A DNA stretch of 33,377 bases from a virus. Numbering within the stretch: position 1 is the stretch's first letter; each line of letters begins with the position of its first letter. The translations under genes were made by a program, and so were the position numbers. The stretch lies in the IMG/VR virus record IMGVR_UViG_3300008117_000290, positions 1-33,377 of that record; one strand, 5' to 3'. The notes beneath the pieces were generated by a model. That model was not told the DNA's origin. It ran no database searches and saw only the letters and a program-made list of their open reading frames with translations. Positions 9,002 through 16,700 of this stretch are shown piece by piece.

Positions 9002-9194
9002 TATTACACCTTTGTGTAAAAAGGACAAACAAACGGAAACTAACGACTGAATCTGCTGGGTTGAACATTCGAATGGTGTGTGTACCAGTTCCTAGGTTGT
9101 TTCCAGAAACAATGTACACTCCACCTTCGAGTGGACCTGTGTTGCTCGACAGCACGTTTTGTACTGGGGAGATTGGAATTGAACCGTTTATCAT
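8937..9194 (-). CDS. Small hypothetical protein filling the gap after the broken protease
   Basis: An 85-residue frame whose ATG at 9194 overlaps the stop of the protease 3' fragment as ATGA. The first about 60 residues look like genuine beta-structured sequence (GSIPISPVQNVLSSNTGPLE, GGVYIVSGNNLGTGTHTIRM). The last 21 residues run into the next gene in another frame (65-base overlap). Without it there would be an unusual 190-base hole in a tightly packed operon. Function unknown. Confidence 0.5.
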   Translation of the reverse strand: MINGSIPISPVQNVLSSNTGPLEGGVYIVSGNNLGTGTHTIRMFNPADSVVSFRLFVLFTQRCNNVLFSSIPKRRFSFVCPQPCC

Positions 9195-10125
9195 ACATAC
9201 ACCAGTTGATCGTTGAGGAGAGCATTGATGATCTCCGAAGTTTGTGGGATACCATGTCCGTGAGCAGGATCAAAACCTGGTTCACCTACGTCTTTGGTGT
9301 AGAGCTTCAAGAAGTCTCTTACACCTTCGATGCCGTCAAAAACAGCGTAACCTTCACGAAGTCTGATTCCTTGGATAAGGGCACACAGTCCAGCAAAGTC
9401 TGGAGTTGCCATGCTTGTAAGACATCAAGTTCTCTTCCTCCAGAAGAAAAAGATGCCCGTTTACCGTCTTTACGGTAAGCTCCGATAGCAAGGCATTCAC
9501 TGTGGTATCGGGCTGGATAGCCGATCGTATTTGCACGACCAGTATACCCTGAGTTACCAGCAGCAGCTACGACAATTACACCTTTAGTCCAGGCATATTG
9601 TAGAGCTTCTTGCATTGGTTTGTAAGGAGAGGATGATCCGAGAGATAAGCTGATAATATGAGCACCAGCTTCAACAGCCCATCTAATTCCTTGGGCTATT
9701 GCTTCGGATGATCCACTACCTCGATTCGACAAAACCTTACCGACCAGTAGAGAGGCAGCAGGAGCTACTCCTATGCCCTCTCGTCCTAAGACCGTTCCTG
9801 CACAATGGGTTCCGTGCCCATTACCATCTTTCCAGCTCTCACCCTGGATAAATGATTTCCCCTCTACTGGTTCTGGTAAGACGTCGTGTGGATTGCAACC
9901 TGTGTCGAGTACAGCTACTTTGATACCTTCTCCACGGTATCGTTTCCAAATTGGTTCGTAGATAGCTTTTGGTCTGTGCCAGAGTTCTGTAGGTACTCCA
10001 AAAGTTTCTACTTCTGAGAACTTTAGGTCTGGTGGGAATGATACAGGTGGGTTGTACATTTTTGATACGAAAAAAGGTTGGAACCTAGAGCAAGCCCTTG
10101 GAACCAACCTTTTGAGTCGTATCAT
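9191..10125 (-). pseudogene. Subtilisin-like serine protease (S8) broken by a deletion/frameshift
   Basis: The 5' frame (from ATG 10125, or ATG 10059 after the hairpin) carries the catalytic Asp (VAVLDTGCNPHD), the His (DGNGHGTHCAGTV) and the oxyanion Asn (VVAAAGNSGYTG) of a subtilase. It reads on to SSGGRELDVL. At about 9418 the expected continuation jumps to the -1 frame, where TSMATPDFAGLCALIQG holds the catalytic Ser motif, followed by a subtilase-like C-terminus (DVGEPGFDPAHGHGIPQ) ending at 9191. In subtilisins about 20 residues separate ELDV from TSMA; here they are nearly adjacent, so about 60 bases are missing as well as the frame. No classical slippery heptamer is visible at the junction. 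It is most simply a recently inactivated protease; an assembly error is the main alternative. Confidence 0.8.
10063..10124 (-). terminator. Long two-tier hairpin in the leader of the protease (attenuator-like)
   Basis: On the minus strand TGATACGA (10124-10117) pairs with TCGTATCA (10070-10063). Inside that, AAAAGGTTGG (10113-10104) pairs with CCAACCTTTT (10081-10072), with a smaller inner AGGG/CTCT stem. The inner GGTTGG/CCAACC stem followed by six T looks like an intrinsic terminator. It begins about 28 bases after the predicted transcription start at 10152 and ends 4 bases before ATG 10059. This suggests an attenuator or a short stable leader RNA. The function is inferred; the pairing is directly visible. 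Confidence 0.55.
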
Positions 10126-10135
10126 GTTGTGATAC
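10119..10135. promoter_or_regulatory. Palindromic operator-like site A, GTATCATGTTGTGATAC
   Basis: An inverted repeat with arms GTATCA/TGATAC and a 5-base centre. It lies 17-33 bases downstream of the predicted transcription start of the minus-strand promoter. It shares the pattern TATCA-Y-NTTGTGATA with sites at 10216-10230 and 32730-32746. Its left arm also forms the base of the 10063-10124 hairpin, so it could act as DNA, as RNA, or both. Confidence 0.55.
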
Positions 10136-10151
10136 TATTCAGGTGCGGCTC

Positions 10152-10187
10152 CCCGTAGATTATACGCAAAAACCGCTAGAAAGTCAA
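10152..10187 (-). promoter_or_regulatory. Sigma70-type promoter, TTGACT-17-TATAAT
   Basis: On the minus strand the -35 hexamer TTGACT is at 10187-10182 and a perfect -10 TATAAT at 10164-10159, with exactly 17 bases between. Transcription should start near 10152 and run toward the protease and structural genes. It lies in the only gap in this part of the genome (10126-10217) and is AT-rich upstream of -35. It is flanked by two copies of the same palindrome, centred 96 bp apart. Confidence 0.8.
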
Positions 10188-10215
10188 GTAAAATTTTCAA
10201 AATAACGCGAAAAAA

Positions 10216-10230
10216 TATCACGTTGTGATA
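10216..10230. promoter_or_regulatory. Palindromic operator-like site B, TATCACGTTGTGATA
   Basis: A near-perfect inverted repeat (TATCAC/GTGATA, 3-base centre) about 29 bp upstream of the -35 box. It overlaps the stop codon of the 10218-10454 gene. Together with site A it brackets the promoter, an arrangement that suits a looping repressor or a repressor/activator pair. Confidence 0.5.
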
Positions 10231-10454
10231 ACACGGACGCCCTGCAAGTCAGAAATACCTATATCACCGTTTGTACAAGAGTGTATATCGGTATCCGTAA
10301 CTGTAAATCCGTTAGTGCAACTTCCGTGTTGCATAATATCAAGAAGTCTTGTAAGAGCTTCATTTCTTTCTGCATAAAAACGTGGACTTGCTTTTAGTTT
10401 ACCACACAGTCGACATTTGAACACGTAACCGTAGTCAACTTTTTCGGCAGCCAT
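10218..10454 (-). CDS. Small zinc-ribbon-like protein
   Basis: A 78-residue protein from ATG 10454, overlapping the nuclease stop by one base (TAATG). FKCRLCGKLKASP supplies one CxxC pair near the N-terminus. Two more cysteines (HGSCTNGF and HSCTNGD) could complete a metal site. It ends with GDIGISDLQGVRVITT. It is the last gene before the promoter region, and its stop lies inside palindrome B. It resembles small zinc-finger proteins of phages in general; function unknown. Confidence 0.65.
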   Translation of the reverse strand: MAAEKVDYGYVFKCRLCGKLKASPRFYAERNEALTRLLDIMQHGSCTNGFTVTDTDIHSCTNGDIGISDLQGVRVITT

Positions 10455-11074
10455 TATAAGTCTATTCTCCTTACGTTGAAGTATTCGGATGGAACTTCGA
10501 AGCTATAACCTGACTGTAGAGCTTCTGTTTGGTTTTCTGGAGGACAACAAAGTAGTTCTGTTGGAAAGTTTGCTTCTGTTTGTCTTCCACAAGTTATCCA
10601 GTGTTGTTCTGAGTTCATTCTTTGAGAAGAAGGAGTTCCTACTCGAACTGGAGTACCTCTAGCTGCTCGTTCGGCATTTTGAAGTTCTTGTTGAGTCCAA
10701 GGAGTCTTAGCTTCCTTTCCTGTAAATGATTTTGCCATACCATTTGAGATAAGAATAGAAGAAAGAGTGACACTTCGAACTTCTGTTGGAGATTCAAGGT
10801 TTGTGTACGGAACCCACACTTGTCCGACGAATCTACCACTAAATTTATCGGCTGTGACATACTGAACACGAATTGCGTCAGAGTGGATAATCAGCCAACG
10901 AGTCAACCATTCTATGATGAACTTACCAGCGTCCGTGTTCTTTTCTGGGGTGTCGATACCGTGTAGACGTAGTCGACGGTTCACAAGGACTTCTGTGAAA
11001 GGTGTGCATGGAAGGATACAGTCGAATGTATCTCCGTCGAGAACTTTGAGTGCAAAAGGTTTGATTAGGTTCAT
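10454..11074 (-). CDS. Thermonuclease (staphylococcal nuclease-like, SNase/TNase family)
   Basis: A 206-residue protein. The SNase fold signature is present: VLDGDTFD at about 11-18, LRLHGIDTPEKN at about 35-46 (catalytic Arg/Asp/Glu region), DKFSGRFVGQVWV at about 76-88 and LSSILISNGMAKSF at about 104-117. The extra C-terminus of about 80 residues with CC and CG pairs has no match I recognise. No signal peptide is visible, so the enzyme probably acts inside the cell on host or phage DNA. Its ATG overlaps the stop of the tiny upstream gene (ATGA). Family confidence is high. Confidence 0.85.
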   Translation of the reverse strand: MNLIKPFALKVLDGDTFDCILPCTPFTEVLVNRRLRLHGIDTPEKNTDAGKFIIEWLTRWLIIHSDAIRVQYVTADKFSGRFVGQVWVPYTNLESPTEVRSVTLSSILISNGMAKSFTGKEAKTPWTQQELQNAERAARGTPVRVGTPSSQRMNSEQHWITCGRQTEANFPTELLCCPPENQTEALQSGYSFEVPSEYFNVRRIDL

Positions 11075-11220
11075 TTGTTTTTCTCTCTTTCTAGTTCTTC
11101 TATGAATGCTATGAGTTTACCTTGATGGTAACCTTTTGTGTAGCCTAGTTTGTATGCAGAGTGCATACAACAACCTAGACTTATAGCTAAACTTACAAGA
11201 AATAAGATGATGTCGTTCAT
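11071..11220 (-). CDS. Micro-membrane protein (49 residues)
   Basis: The frame reads MNDIILFLVSLAISLGCCMH, then SAYKLGYTKGYHQGKLIAFI and EELEREKNK. It has one N-terminal membrane segment followed by a charged helix. Both ends overlap neighbours as ATGA (start inside the stop of 11217-12215, stop inside the start of the nuclease), which strongly supports translation. It could be a lysis-related or membrane-anchoring peptide; no family is recognised. Confidence 0.7.
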   Translation of the reverse strand: MNDIILFLVSLAISLGCCMHSAYKLGYTKGYHQGKLIAFIEELEREKNK

Positions 11221-12215
11221 TTGGTATCGTCTGGGTGAAGGTAAGTGTCAGGTTGGTCATTGCTGTCTACTGCTTGCCACAAGGCAAACGTAAGACGAGC
11301 CATTGCATTGACTAGGTGTGGTTCGTCTCTGTTGCCACGATTCCATTCGTTGATATGGTTCATGGCATGATTCAAGTGATCCCACTGTGGAATGTTTTTC
11401 CAGTTATCCTTGCCGTACTTTCTGGCACCAAAGCCAAGGCATTGAGCAAGCAAACGAAGTACGACTGGTGGGATGCAATCAAATCGAGCATCAAGGTGAG
11501 ATTGTTTGCCACCTTGTTCATTCACTACGGTTGTCGTTTCCTGGGGTGAGTACGGTTTGATGATGTCCTCTGGTATGTTAGTTCCATGATCGATAAAGCC
11601 GCCATGCTTTGAGTACCGCTTGATTGAGTATTTCCAACCATACACTCCATCGAATGGGTGGATAGATGTTATGTACACTTCATCTTCTGGTGGTCCGCAT
11701 ATGACACGTTCATTAACTTTGTACTTCGGTTCTGGGATGGGTGGTGTTTCTTTTTGAAGTTCGTTTTCTAGTATAGAATCTAAATACGCTCCTCCAGCAA
11801 CAAGTATTTTGTATTCGTACTGTTCGTAGTTCGAATTGTAAGTACAAGTTATTACTTGACCGGCTTGGTCGTAATATAGAACTAAATCGCCAGACATAAA
11901 CTTTGGTGCTCGTGGTGGTGGGTTTGGTGGTGGAGCAAGTTCGAGTGCAGATTCTTTTATTTCTGCAGACGGTAAAGCTAGTATTAGGTTAGAAGAAGAA
12001 GGTTCATTTAACTCAACAGAGTAGACCCAATTACTGGCTATGTACTTACGATTTGTTACTTTGTACCGAAGTTGTTTGTAGATAACTTCGTCACGAATGT
12101 TAAACTTTGGTGGTGGAACTGGTTGTTTGGTTGTCATTTTTTGCGGCTTTCTGTCTTTGACAAGCAAAGTTAGAAGTAGTACGACGAGTACACCGATGTT
12201 TTTAGGAGTTAGCAA
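11217..12215 (-). CDS. MazZ/DUF5664-like dNTP diphosphohydrolase with SH3-like repeats
   Basis: The C-terminal about 85 residues (GGKQSHLDARFDCIPPVVLR ... LGFGARKYGKDNWKNIPQWD ... HAMNHINEWNRGNRDEPHLVNAMARLTFALWQAV) match the phage dATP/dGTP diphosphohydrolase N-terminal family, with the K..R.D..P, KYG.NW and HL.HA-like helix pattern. Upstream are three SH3/KOW-like beta repeats, each starting PKF/PKY (PKFNIRDEVIYKQLRYKV; PKFMSGDLVLYYDQAG; PKYKVNERVICGPPED). The start is uncertain. TTG 12215 gives a hydrophobic N-terminus (IGVLVVLLLTLLV) but sits in the loop of a hairpin; ATG 12137 gives a soluble protein of 306 residues. It probably trims the purine dNTP pool. Confidence 0.75.
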   Translation of the reverse strand: MLTPKNIGVLVVLLLTLLVKDRKPQKMTTKQPVPPPKFNIRDEVIYKQLRYKVTNRKYIASNWVYSVELNEPSSSNLILALPSAEIKESALELAPPPNPPPRAPKFMSGDLVLYYDQAGQVITCTYNSNYEQYEYKILVAGGAYLDSILENELQKETPPIPEPKYKVNERVICGPPEDEVYITSIHPFDGVYGWKYSIKRYSKHGGFIDHGTNIPEDIIKPYSPQETTTVVNEQGGKQSHLDARFDCIPPVVLRLLAQCLGFGARKYGKDNWKNIPQWDHLNHAMNHINEWNRGNRDEPHLVNAMARLTFALWQAVDSNDQPDTYLHPDDTK

Positions 12216-12230
12216 ACTAACTCTCTAAAA
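12200..12230 (-). terminator. 13-bp hairpin between terminase and the MazZ-like gene
   Basis: TTTTAG-GAGTTAG (12200-12212) pairs with CTAACTC-T-CTAAAA (12217-12230) around a four-base loop, with one bulged T. It starts 5 bases past the terminase stop. There is no T-run after it on the minus strand, so it may be an RNA-processing or stability element and not a true terminator. The TTG start option of the next gene lies in its loop. Confidence 0.5.
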
Positions 12231-12235
12231 CATCC

Positions 12236-14419
12236 TTACTTTTGACTCTGTATGTAAGCGTTCATATCTAATTTCTTGGTTTCTTTACGGGCTTTGAGGG
12301 TACAGCCTGCTTTGATAAGTAGGGCTGTAGCTCCGATTGTGTTGTCAAAGAATTCGTTGTCGTGAATTTTGTCGTCTTTGGTCCACTCAACTACGATACG
12401 GTTCTCTTTGACGTTGGTCTTGGTTTCAGGTGATTCAGAAGTTGAGTGGTCAGCAAACAACTGATGGTCTCCAGGATTTTCTGGGATGAACAGTTTGTTG
12501 CTACCAATACTTCCTGGGCGAGTGATCCAACCACGATGTACTAGAGTCTTAATAGCATTGGTATCGATCTTCAAGAGTTCGACTACTCTATCAACACTTG
12601 GTGTCGAAAAACAATGGAAGTGCATTGTTCTGTCACCGTGTACTTGTTCCATCATAGGTTTATCTTTTACACCATAGAAGATACCCTGAGTACCAAGCAT
12701 AAGAGATCGGTGTTTGCTCTCACGAATAGCACGGAGAATATCGTCAGTTTGCCACATCGTATCGAACCCGATGTATCTGTGGACAATTTCGTGACCATCT
12801 TCTCGTTTGTATAGTGTGTTAGCTAAGATTTCACCGAAGTCTTTGACAGCTTGATACATCATACTACCATAATCTTCTCGTTGGATATCAGGATAGATAT
12901 GTTCAAGCTTTCGAATAATCTTTCCTTTCTTCCAGATAACTCCAGGTTGTGGTGGGTATGTACCATAGTCAATGATGTAAGGACGAAGTTCAATGTCAGA
13001 AGTCATTGTAAGATAAGTCAACAAGTCTCCGTTACAGTCAACGTGAGTAACTAAGTGCTTACAATGAGCAGGCACCATTCTCCTGGGTAGGTGAGAAATA
13101 CGTGTTACGATTTGTTCGTGGGTGGCTTTAAGAATTTCTTCGTCGAGATTCTTTCGAACAACAATACATTGACATTCAAAGTTGAAGGCTTCTTCACCTT
13201 CTTCAAAGAAAAATGTCATAGCATGGTGTACGGCAGATAACTCAATTGGATCGTCTGTTTCCCATTCGTATGCCCACTCCCAGGTAGCTTCTGCACCTTC
13301 GTGTAGAGCATCGTAGTTATTACGAACAAACTCTGATGCACGACGTTGAGCTTTTTCTCTGTCACCTTCCTTGCGACGATCAAAGTTAAGAAGGATAGCT
13401 GCAAATTCTTCCCACAAGTCCATGTTCTTAGGCATGGTTTTGAGCATAGAATAGAGAGCTACTTCCCAAGATGGTTCGTCAAGAATAAAGTGTGTTGCAA
13501 CGTCACCCTCGATGTTTGGGGTGATAGTCATAATTGCTCGAATTTTCTTAGCATGACTACCACCGAACATCACAGATCGTTTGATTGTGCGAATGATCTT
13601 CTGAGAAACAGTTGGACTAACTGCTTCCTTGTCAGTTTGAATGTCGTCAATCAAAACAAAGTCGGGTCTAACAGATTTTCCAGCATTGGGACCGTATCGA
13701 ATTTTCTTAGAGATTCCTCGAAGATTATCCTTGGTACGAACTAGAATAATAGCACCGCTGCTTGGTTCTCCTGGGACGTAAGGAAATTGTACACTGTCTT
13801 TGCCCCAGTCGATACCAGTAGGTTCGTCGTTTAGAGTTTGCCTACTTGCTTTGAATGCTTTACCTTCGGTTGCTTGAAAGCATTTCATGACTACCGGAAA
13901 GTATTTGCTCAATACATCGTTTGTTAGCAATTCTGTTTGAAGTTGCTCCATGATGTCTTGTGACTTGTCGATAGCCGAAGAAACTACCAGAGCAAACTTG
14001 ATGTCACCTGTGAGGATACCAAATAGGAGTTGGTTGATTGCTCTGGAGGTCTTAGCAAATCCACGAGGTTCTGCTTGAACAAGTTTACCACGAGACTGAA
14101 CGATACGTTGAAATCTACGAATGGCTGTGTTTTGTTCTTCACCAAACGGTTTTTGACCCGTACTGTTAGGAAACAAAACTTGGTGCATTTTGACGTAGTC
14201 TAAACGTAGTTCTTCCCTTGCCGCCAGTATTTCTGGGGAGAGGGTACAATCTGCTTCGACGTTGTGTACAAGAGATCGCATGAGTGCTGATCTTTTGTCG
14301 TTACGACTATCGACAGATTTCTTGCGGGTAATAGCTTGTAACAAATCGTCGGGAGATAAAGTTTCGGGGATTGTAGAGTCACTATCAAACTCCCCAAACA
14401 TATCGAAGTTTTTAGGCAT
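12236..14419 (-). CDS. terL: Terminase large subunit (packaging ATPase-nuclease)
   Basis: A 727-residue protein that cuts concatemeric DNA and pumps it into proheads. The ATPase domain shows a Walker A-like QAEPRGFAKTS at 115-125 and Walker B RPDFVLIDDIQTD at 251-263, with a coupling segment RAIMTITPN. The C-terminal nuclease-like region contains IDYGTYPPQPG, HRYIGFDTMW and a final NEFFDNTIGATALLIKAGC, the D-x-E/DN..GA..AL pattern of gpA-type terminases. It starts at ATG 14419, overlapping the primase stop as TGATG. No separate small terminase subunit was recognised nearby. Confidence 0.88.
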   Translation of the reverse strand: MPKNFDMFGEFDSDSTIPETLSPDDLLQAITRKKSVDSRNDKRSALMRSLVHNVEADCTLSPEILAAREELRLDYVKMHQVLFPNSTGQKPFGEEQNTAIRRFQRIVQSRGKLVQAEPRGFAKTSRAINQLLFGILTGDIKFALVVSSAIDKSQDIMEQLQTELLTNDVLSKYFPVVMKCFQATEGKAFKASRQTLNDEPTGIDWGKDSVQFPYVPGEPSSGAIILVRTKDNLRGISKKIRYGPNAGKSVRPDFVLIDDIQTDKEAVSPTVSQKIIRTIKRSVMFGGSHAKKIRAIMTITPNIEGDVATHFILDEPSWEVALYSMLKTMPKNMDLWEEFAAILLNFDRRKEGDREKAQRRASEFVRNNYDALHEGAEATWEWAYEWETDDPIELSAVHHAMTFFFEEGEEAFNFECQCIVVRKNLDEEILKATHEQIVTRISHLPRRMVPAHCKHLVTHVDCNGDLLTYLTMTSDIELRPYIIDYGTYPPQPGVIWKKGKIIRKLEHIYPDIQREDYGSMMYQAVKDFGEILANTLYKREDGHEIVHRYIGFDTMWQTDDILRAIRESKHRSLMLGTQGIFYGVKDKPMMEQVHGDRTMHFHCFSTPSVDRVVELLKIDTNAIKTLVHRGWITRPGSIGSNKLFIPENPGDHQLFADHSTSESPETKTNVKENRIVVEWTKDDKIHDNEFFDNTIGATALLIKAGCTLKARKETKKLDMNAYIQSQK

Positions 14420-16452
14420 CAGTCAAATCCAATATGTCGAAGCGACTTAGTAATTTCTGGAGCAAGTTGCACTCGTAGTACCTTACGACCTAATCCAGAA
14501 GCTGAGTCTGTTTGGTGGCCGAATAGTAGTCGTAGTGCTAGTAAATCTTGAAGTTCTCGATTTACACGTTCGATTGGTAAGTTGGTAAGATTCACAAGCT
14601 CGTCACGACTCCTGGGGGTAGTCATAATATGCTTGCAAATCATCATGCGGGCAGATTTGTAGTCAATGATGTCTTTGACGACTTTCATGACTAACTGATC
14701 TACTAGGTGGTTTGGTCGGTCAAGACCTAAGACAACTGGGGCACACATGTACAACATGGTAAGCTGGCCAATGAGTCGAGCAGCAACTTCAATGATAGGT
14801 TGAGAAGCTATCTCACGTTGACCAAAGTTTTCTCGGTCGACTTTGGTACGAAGTGCAGCTGCCAACCTAGCCCAGATTTTGATGTTCTGTTGGTGTTCCA
14901 TATCAAGTTGTGTGTTGCAGTTCTTTTCCATCAGCAACTCAATAAAACCTTTAGCTGCTGCCACCACCGGCATTTCTGGGGGGAGAGTTGATGGGTTGAT
15001 TGCTGATGTCATAGATCGTTGAAGCATCCTCTCCTCGATCAGTTCTCTGTCACGGTCTGACAAGTCAAGTTCGAAGTCAAGAAATCGTTCACCAAGGAAC
15101 GCTTGGTCAGATCGACGAAGTACGTGCGTACCACAAAGAATCATGGTACTACGGACGTTTCGGTAATCGTGTGAAACCATGTTCTTGTAGAACGTAGAAC
15201 TGTCTTTGTCATAGAAGTCTCGGAGTTCTGAGAAGATTTGTTGTACGTTTCCTTGCTTCATCAGAGCATCGGCATCTTTGACGATCAAAGTCTTGCCAGC
15301 AATAAGAGGAATCAAAGATGCGTCAGTGTTACCTTTCTCGTCTTTCCAACCAGAAAACAAACCTGTAAACGTAGATTTGAGTACAACTTGGCTAGAACCA
15401 CTGACCACTTTGGCGATGGTTGTTTTGCCTGACGATGGAGCACCAAACATACGAACCCATAGCTGCTCGCCTTCTACCCTGGTGGAGTAGATGGAAGATA
15501 TGACTAAGAGTAGTCCTAGCTTCATGGGGTCGGTTGTGTGATAAATTGACTCGTATCGTTTGACTAATTCGTCGTAAGAAGTACAACTGCGGTCTGCTTC
15601 TACAGTCTCGATTGTGTTCTTAACGACCACAATGTTTTCGGGGGAAGTATAAGGTTTGATCCATTCTTTGATCTTACCGAAGGAGCCTCGGCCGTGGTCT
15701 TTGTAACAATCGTTGAGGTCGTAACCTTCTGGTTTGTCGGAAGGCCAGTCAAGAAATGAAATCGACTTTGGTTTGTACTGGGAACTAGAAATATGTTTAA
15801 GAATTACTTGTTCAAACCCAGCACGACCAGAAGGATCGTTATCATAACAAAAAACAACATGCTTCTCAGACAGAGCTTCACACCAGGCACTTTTCCATAC
15901 ACCAGCCCCAGGAACACCAATCGGGGTGATGCCATTGGAAGCAATGATAGCTTTGGCAGCTAGCCGATCCCAATGTCCTTCGACAACCCATACGGTATCT
16001 TCTGTGGTTTCATCCCAGTTCATGAGTGTATGCTCAATTCCTGGGGATGCCATAATCATCCATTTGTCAAACCATTCTTGAGTAACCTTGTCTTGTTTGC
16101 GGATCAAAGCAACTTTGTAAAGGTTGTTCAGCTTGCCATTCTTGAAGGTAGGTATCAAGTACGTTCCGTTGTAGTCGTTGTACTTGAGTCCAGCTTCTTG
16201 AATACAAGAAATTGGTAGTTCTCGAAGGTTCGCAATAAAGTGCGAAGTACGAGTCATGTTGTCAAACCGATTGTACAGTTCTCGAATGAACGTAATCGGG
16301 TTGCCACTTTTCATGCACACTTTACAGTCCCAGAGACCGTTCTCTTGGTTGTAGAAAAAGTGTTTTTCTTTCTCACAAAATGGACAATCAGTAATGTACT
16401 GACCACCATGTTGTTCGGGTTTGAAACCAGTATGAAATTCAAACAGATGCAC
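14419..16452 (-). CDS. DNA primase (Zn finger + TOPRIM) fused to an AAA+ helicase-like domain
   Basis: A 677-residue replication protein. The DnaG-type zinc finger uses C23, C26, C43 and C46. TOPRIM residues are E158 (VWVVEGHWD) and D204/D206 (CYDNDPSGRAG). A P-loop ATPase domain follows with Walker A GAPSSGKTT at 337-345, Walker B-like LIVKDADAL at 389-397 and a sensor-like RSTMILCGTH at 434-443. The C-terminus looks like a winged helix (RSRDELVNLTNLPIERVNRE). The helicase part is not DnaB/T7 gp4-like but looks AAA+, which is unusual. The start is GTG 16452, chosen because AGGAG lies 6 bases upstream. That SD is part of a CCCCAGG motif copy. Confidence 0.82.
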   Translation of the reverse strand: MHLFEFHTGFKPEQHGGQYITDCPFCEKEKHFFYNQENGLWDCKVCMKSGNPITFIRELYNRFDNMTRTSHFIANLRELPISCIQEAGLKYNDYNGTYLIPTFKNGKLNNLYKVALIRKQDKVTQEWFDKWMIMASPGIEHTLMNWDETTEDTVWVVEGHWDRLAAKAIIASNGITPIGVPGAGVWKSAWCEALSEKHVVFCYDNDPSGRAGFEQVILKHISSSQYKPKSISFLDWPSDKPEGYDLNDCYKDHGRGSFGKIKEWIKPYTSPENIVVVKNTIETVEADRSCTSYDELVKRYESIYHTTDPMKLGLLLVISSIYSTRVEGEQLWVRMFGAPSSGKTTIAKVVSGSSQVVLKSTFTGLFSGWKDEKGNTDASLIPLIAGKTLIVKDADALMKQGNVQQIFSELRDFYDKDSSTFYKNMVSHDYRNVRSTMILCGTHVLRRSDQAFLGERFLDFELDLSDRDRELIEERMLQRSMTSAINPSTLPPEMPVVAAAKGFIELLMEKNCNTQLDMEHQQNIKIWARLAAALRTKVDRENFGQREIASQPIIEVAARLIGQLTMLYMCAPVVLGLDRPNHLVDQLVMKVVKDIIDYKSARMMICKHIMTTPRSRDELVNLTNLPIERVNRELQDLLALRLLFGHQTDSASGLGRKVLRVQLAPEITKSLRHIGFD

Positions 16453-16479
16453 GTTACTCTCCTGGGGTGGGTTAGGTGT

Positions 16480-16695
16480 TTATCTACGACGACGAAGTAG
16501 ACGTTCTCTCATATCAAAGAGTGCTTGCCTGTCTGCTTCGTTGGGATTGTTGAGTTCGTCTTTGACGATCTCACTTAGTTCTACTTTCCTCTCAGCTAGA
16601 GGAATTGTTGTGTTGAGCATGAGTTCTTCTGCTTCAAGTAGTGCAACTTTCAGCAAAATTACTTTTTCTTTGAGTGTGTACGGTTCGGTCGGCAT
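16480..16695 (-). CDS. Small helical protein between polymerase and primase
   Basis: A 71-residue, highly charged helical protein (LKEKVILLKVALLEAEELML, then ERKVELSEIVKDELNNP) ending in RERLLRRRR. It starts at ATG 16695, 5 bases after the polymerase stop. The basic tail suggests nucleic-acid contact or a polymerase/primase partner, but this is inference from position. The family is not recognised. Confidence 0.65.
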   Translation of the reverse strand: MPTEPYTLKEKVILLKVALLEAEELMLNTTIPLAERKVELSEIVKDELNNPNEADRQALFDMRERLLRRRR

Positions 16696-16700
16696 TGTGA

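Noticed and set aside
9410-9430. Programmed -1 frameshift in the subtilase
   Set aside because: No X-XXY-YYZ heptamer or downstream structure seen, and the roughly 20 missing residues would remain missing after a shift.
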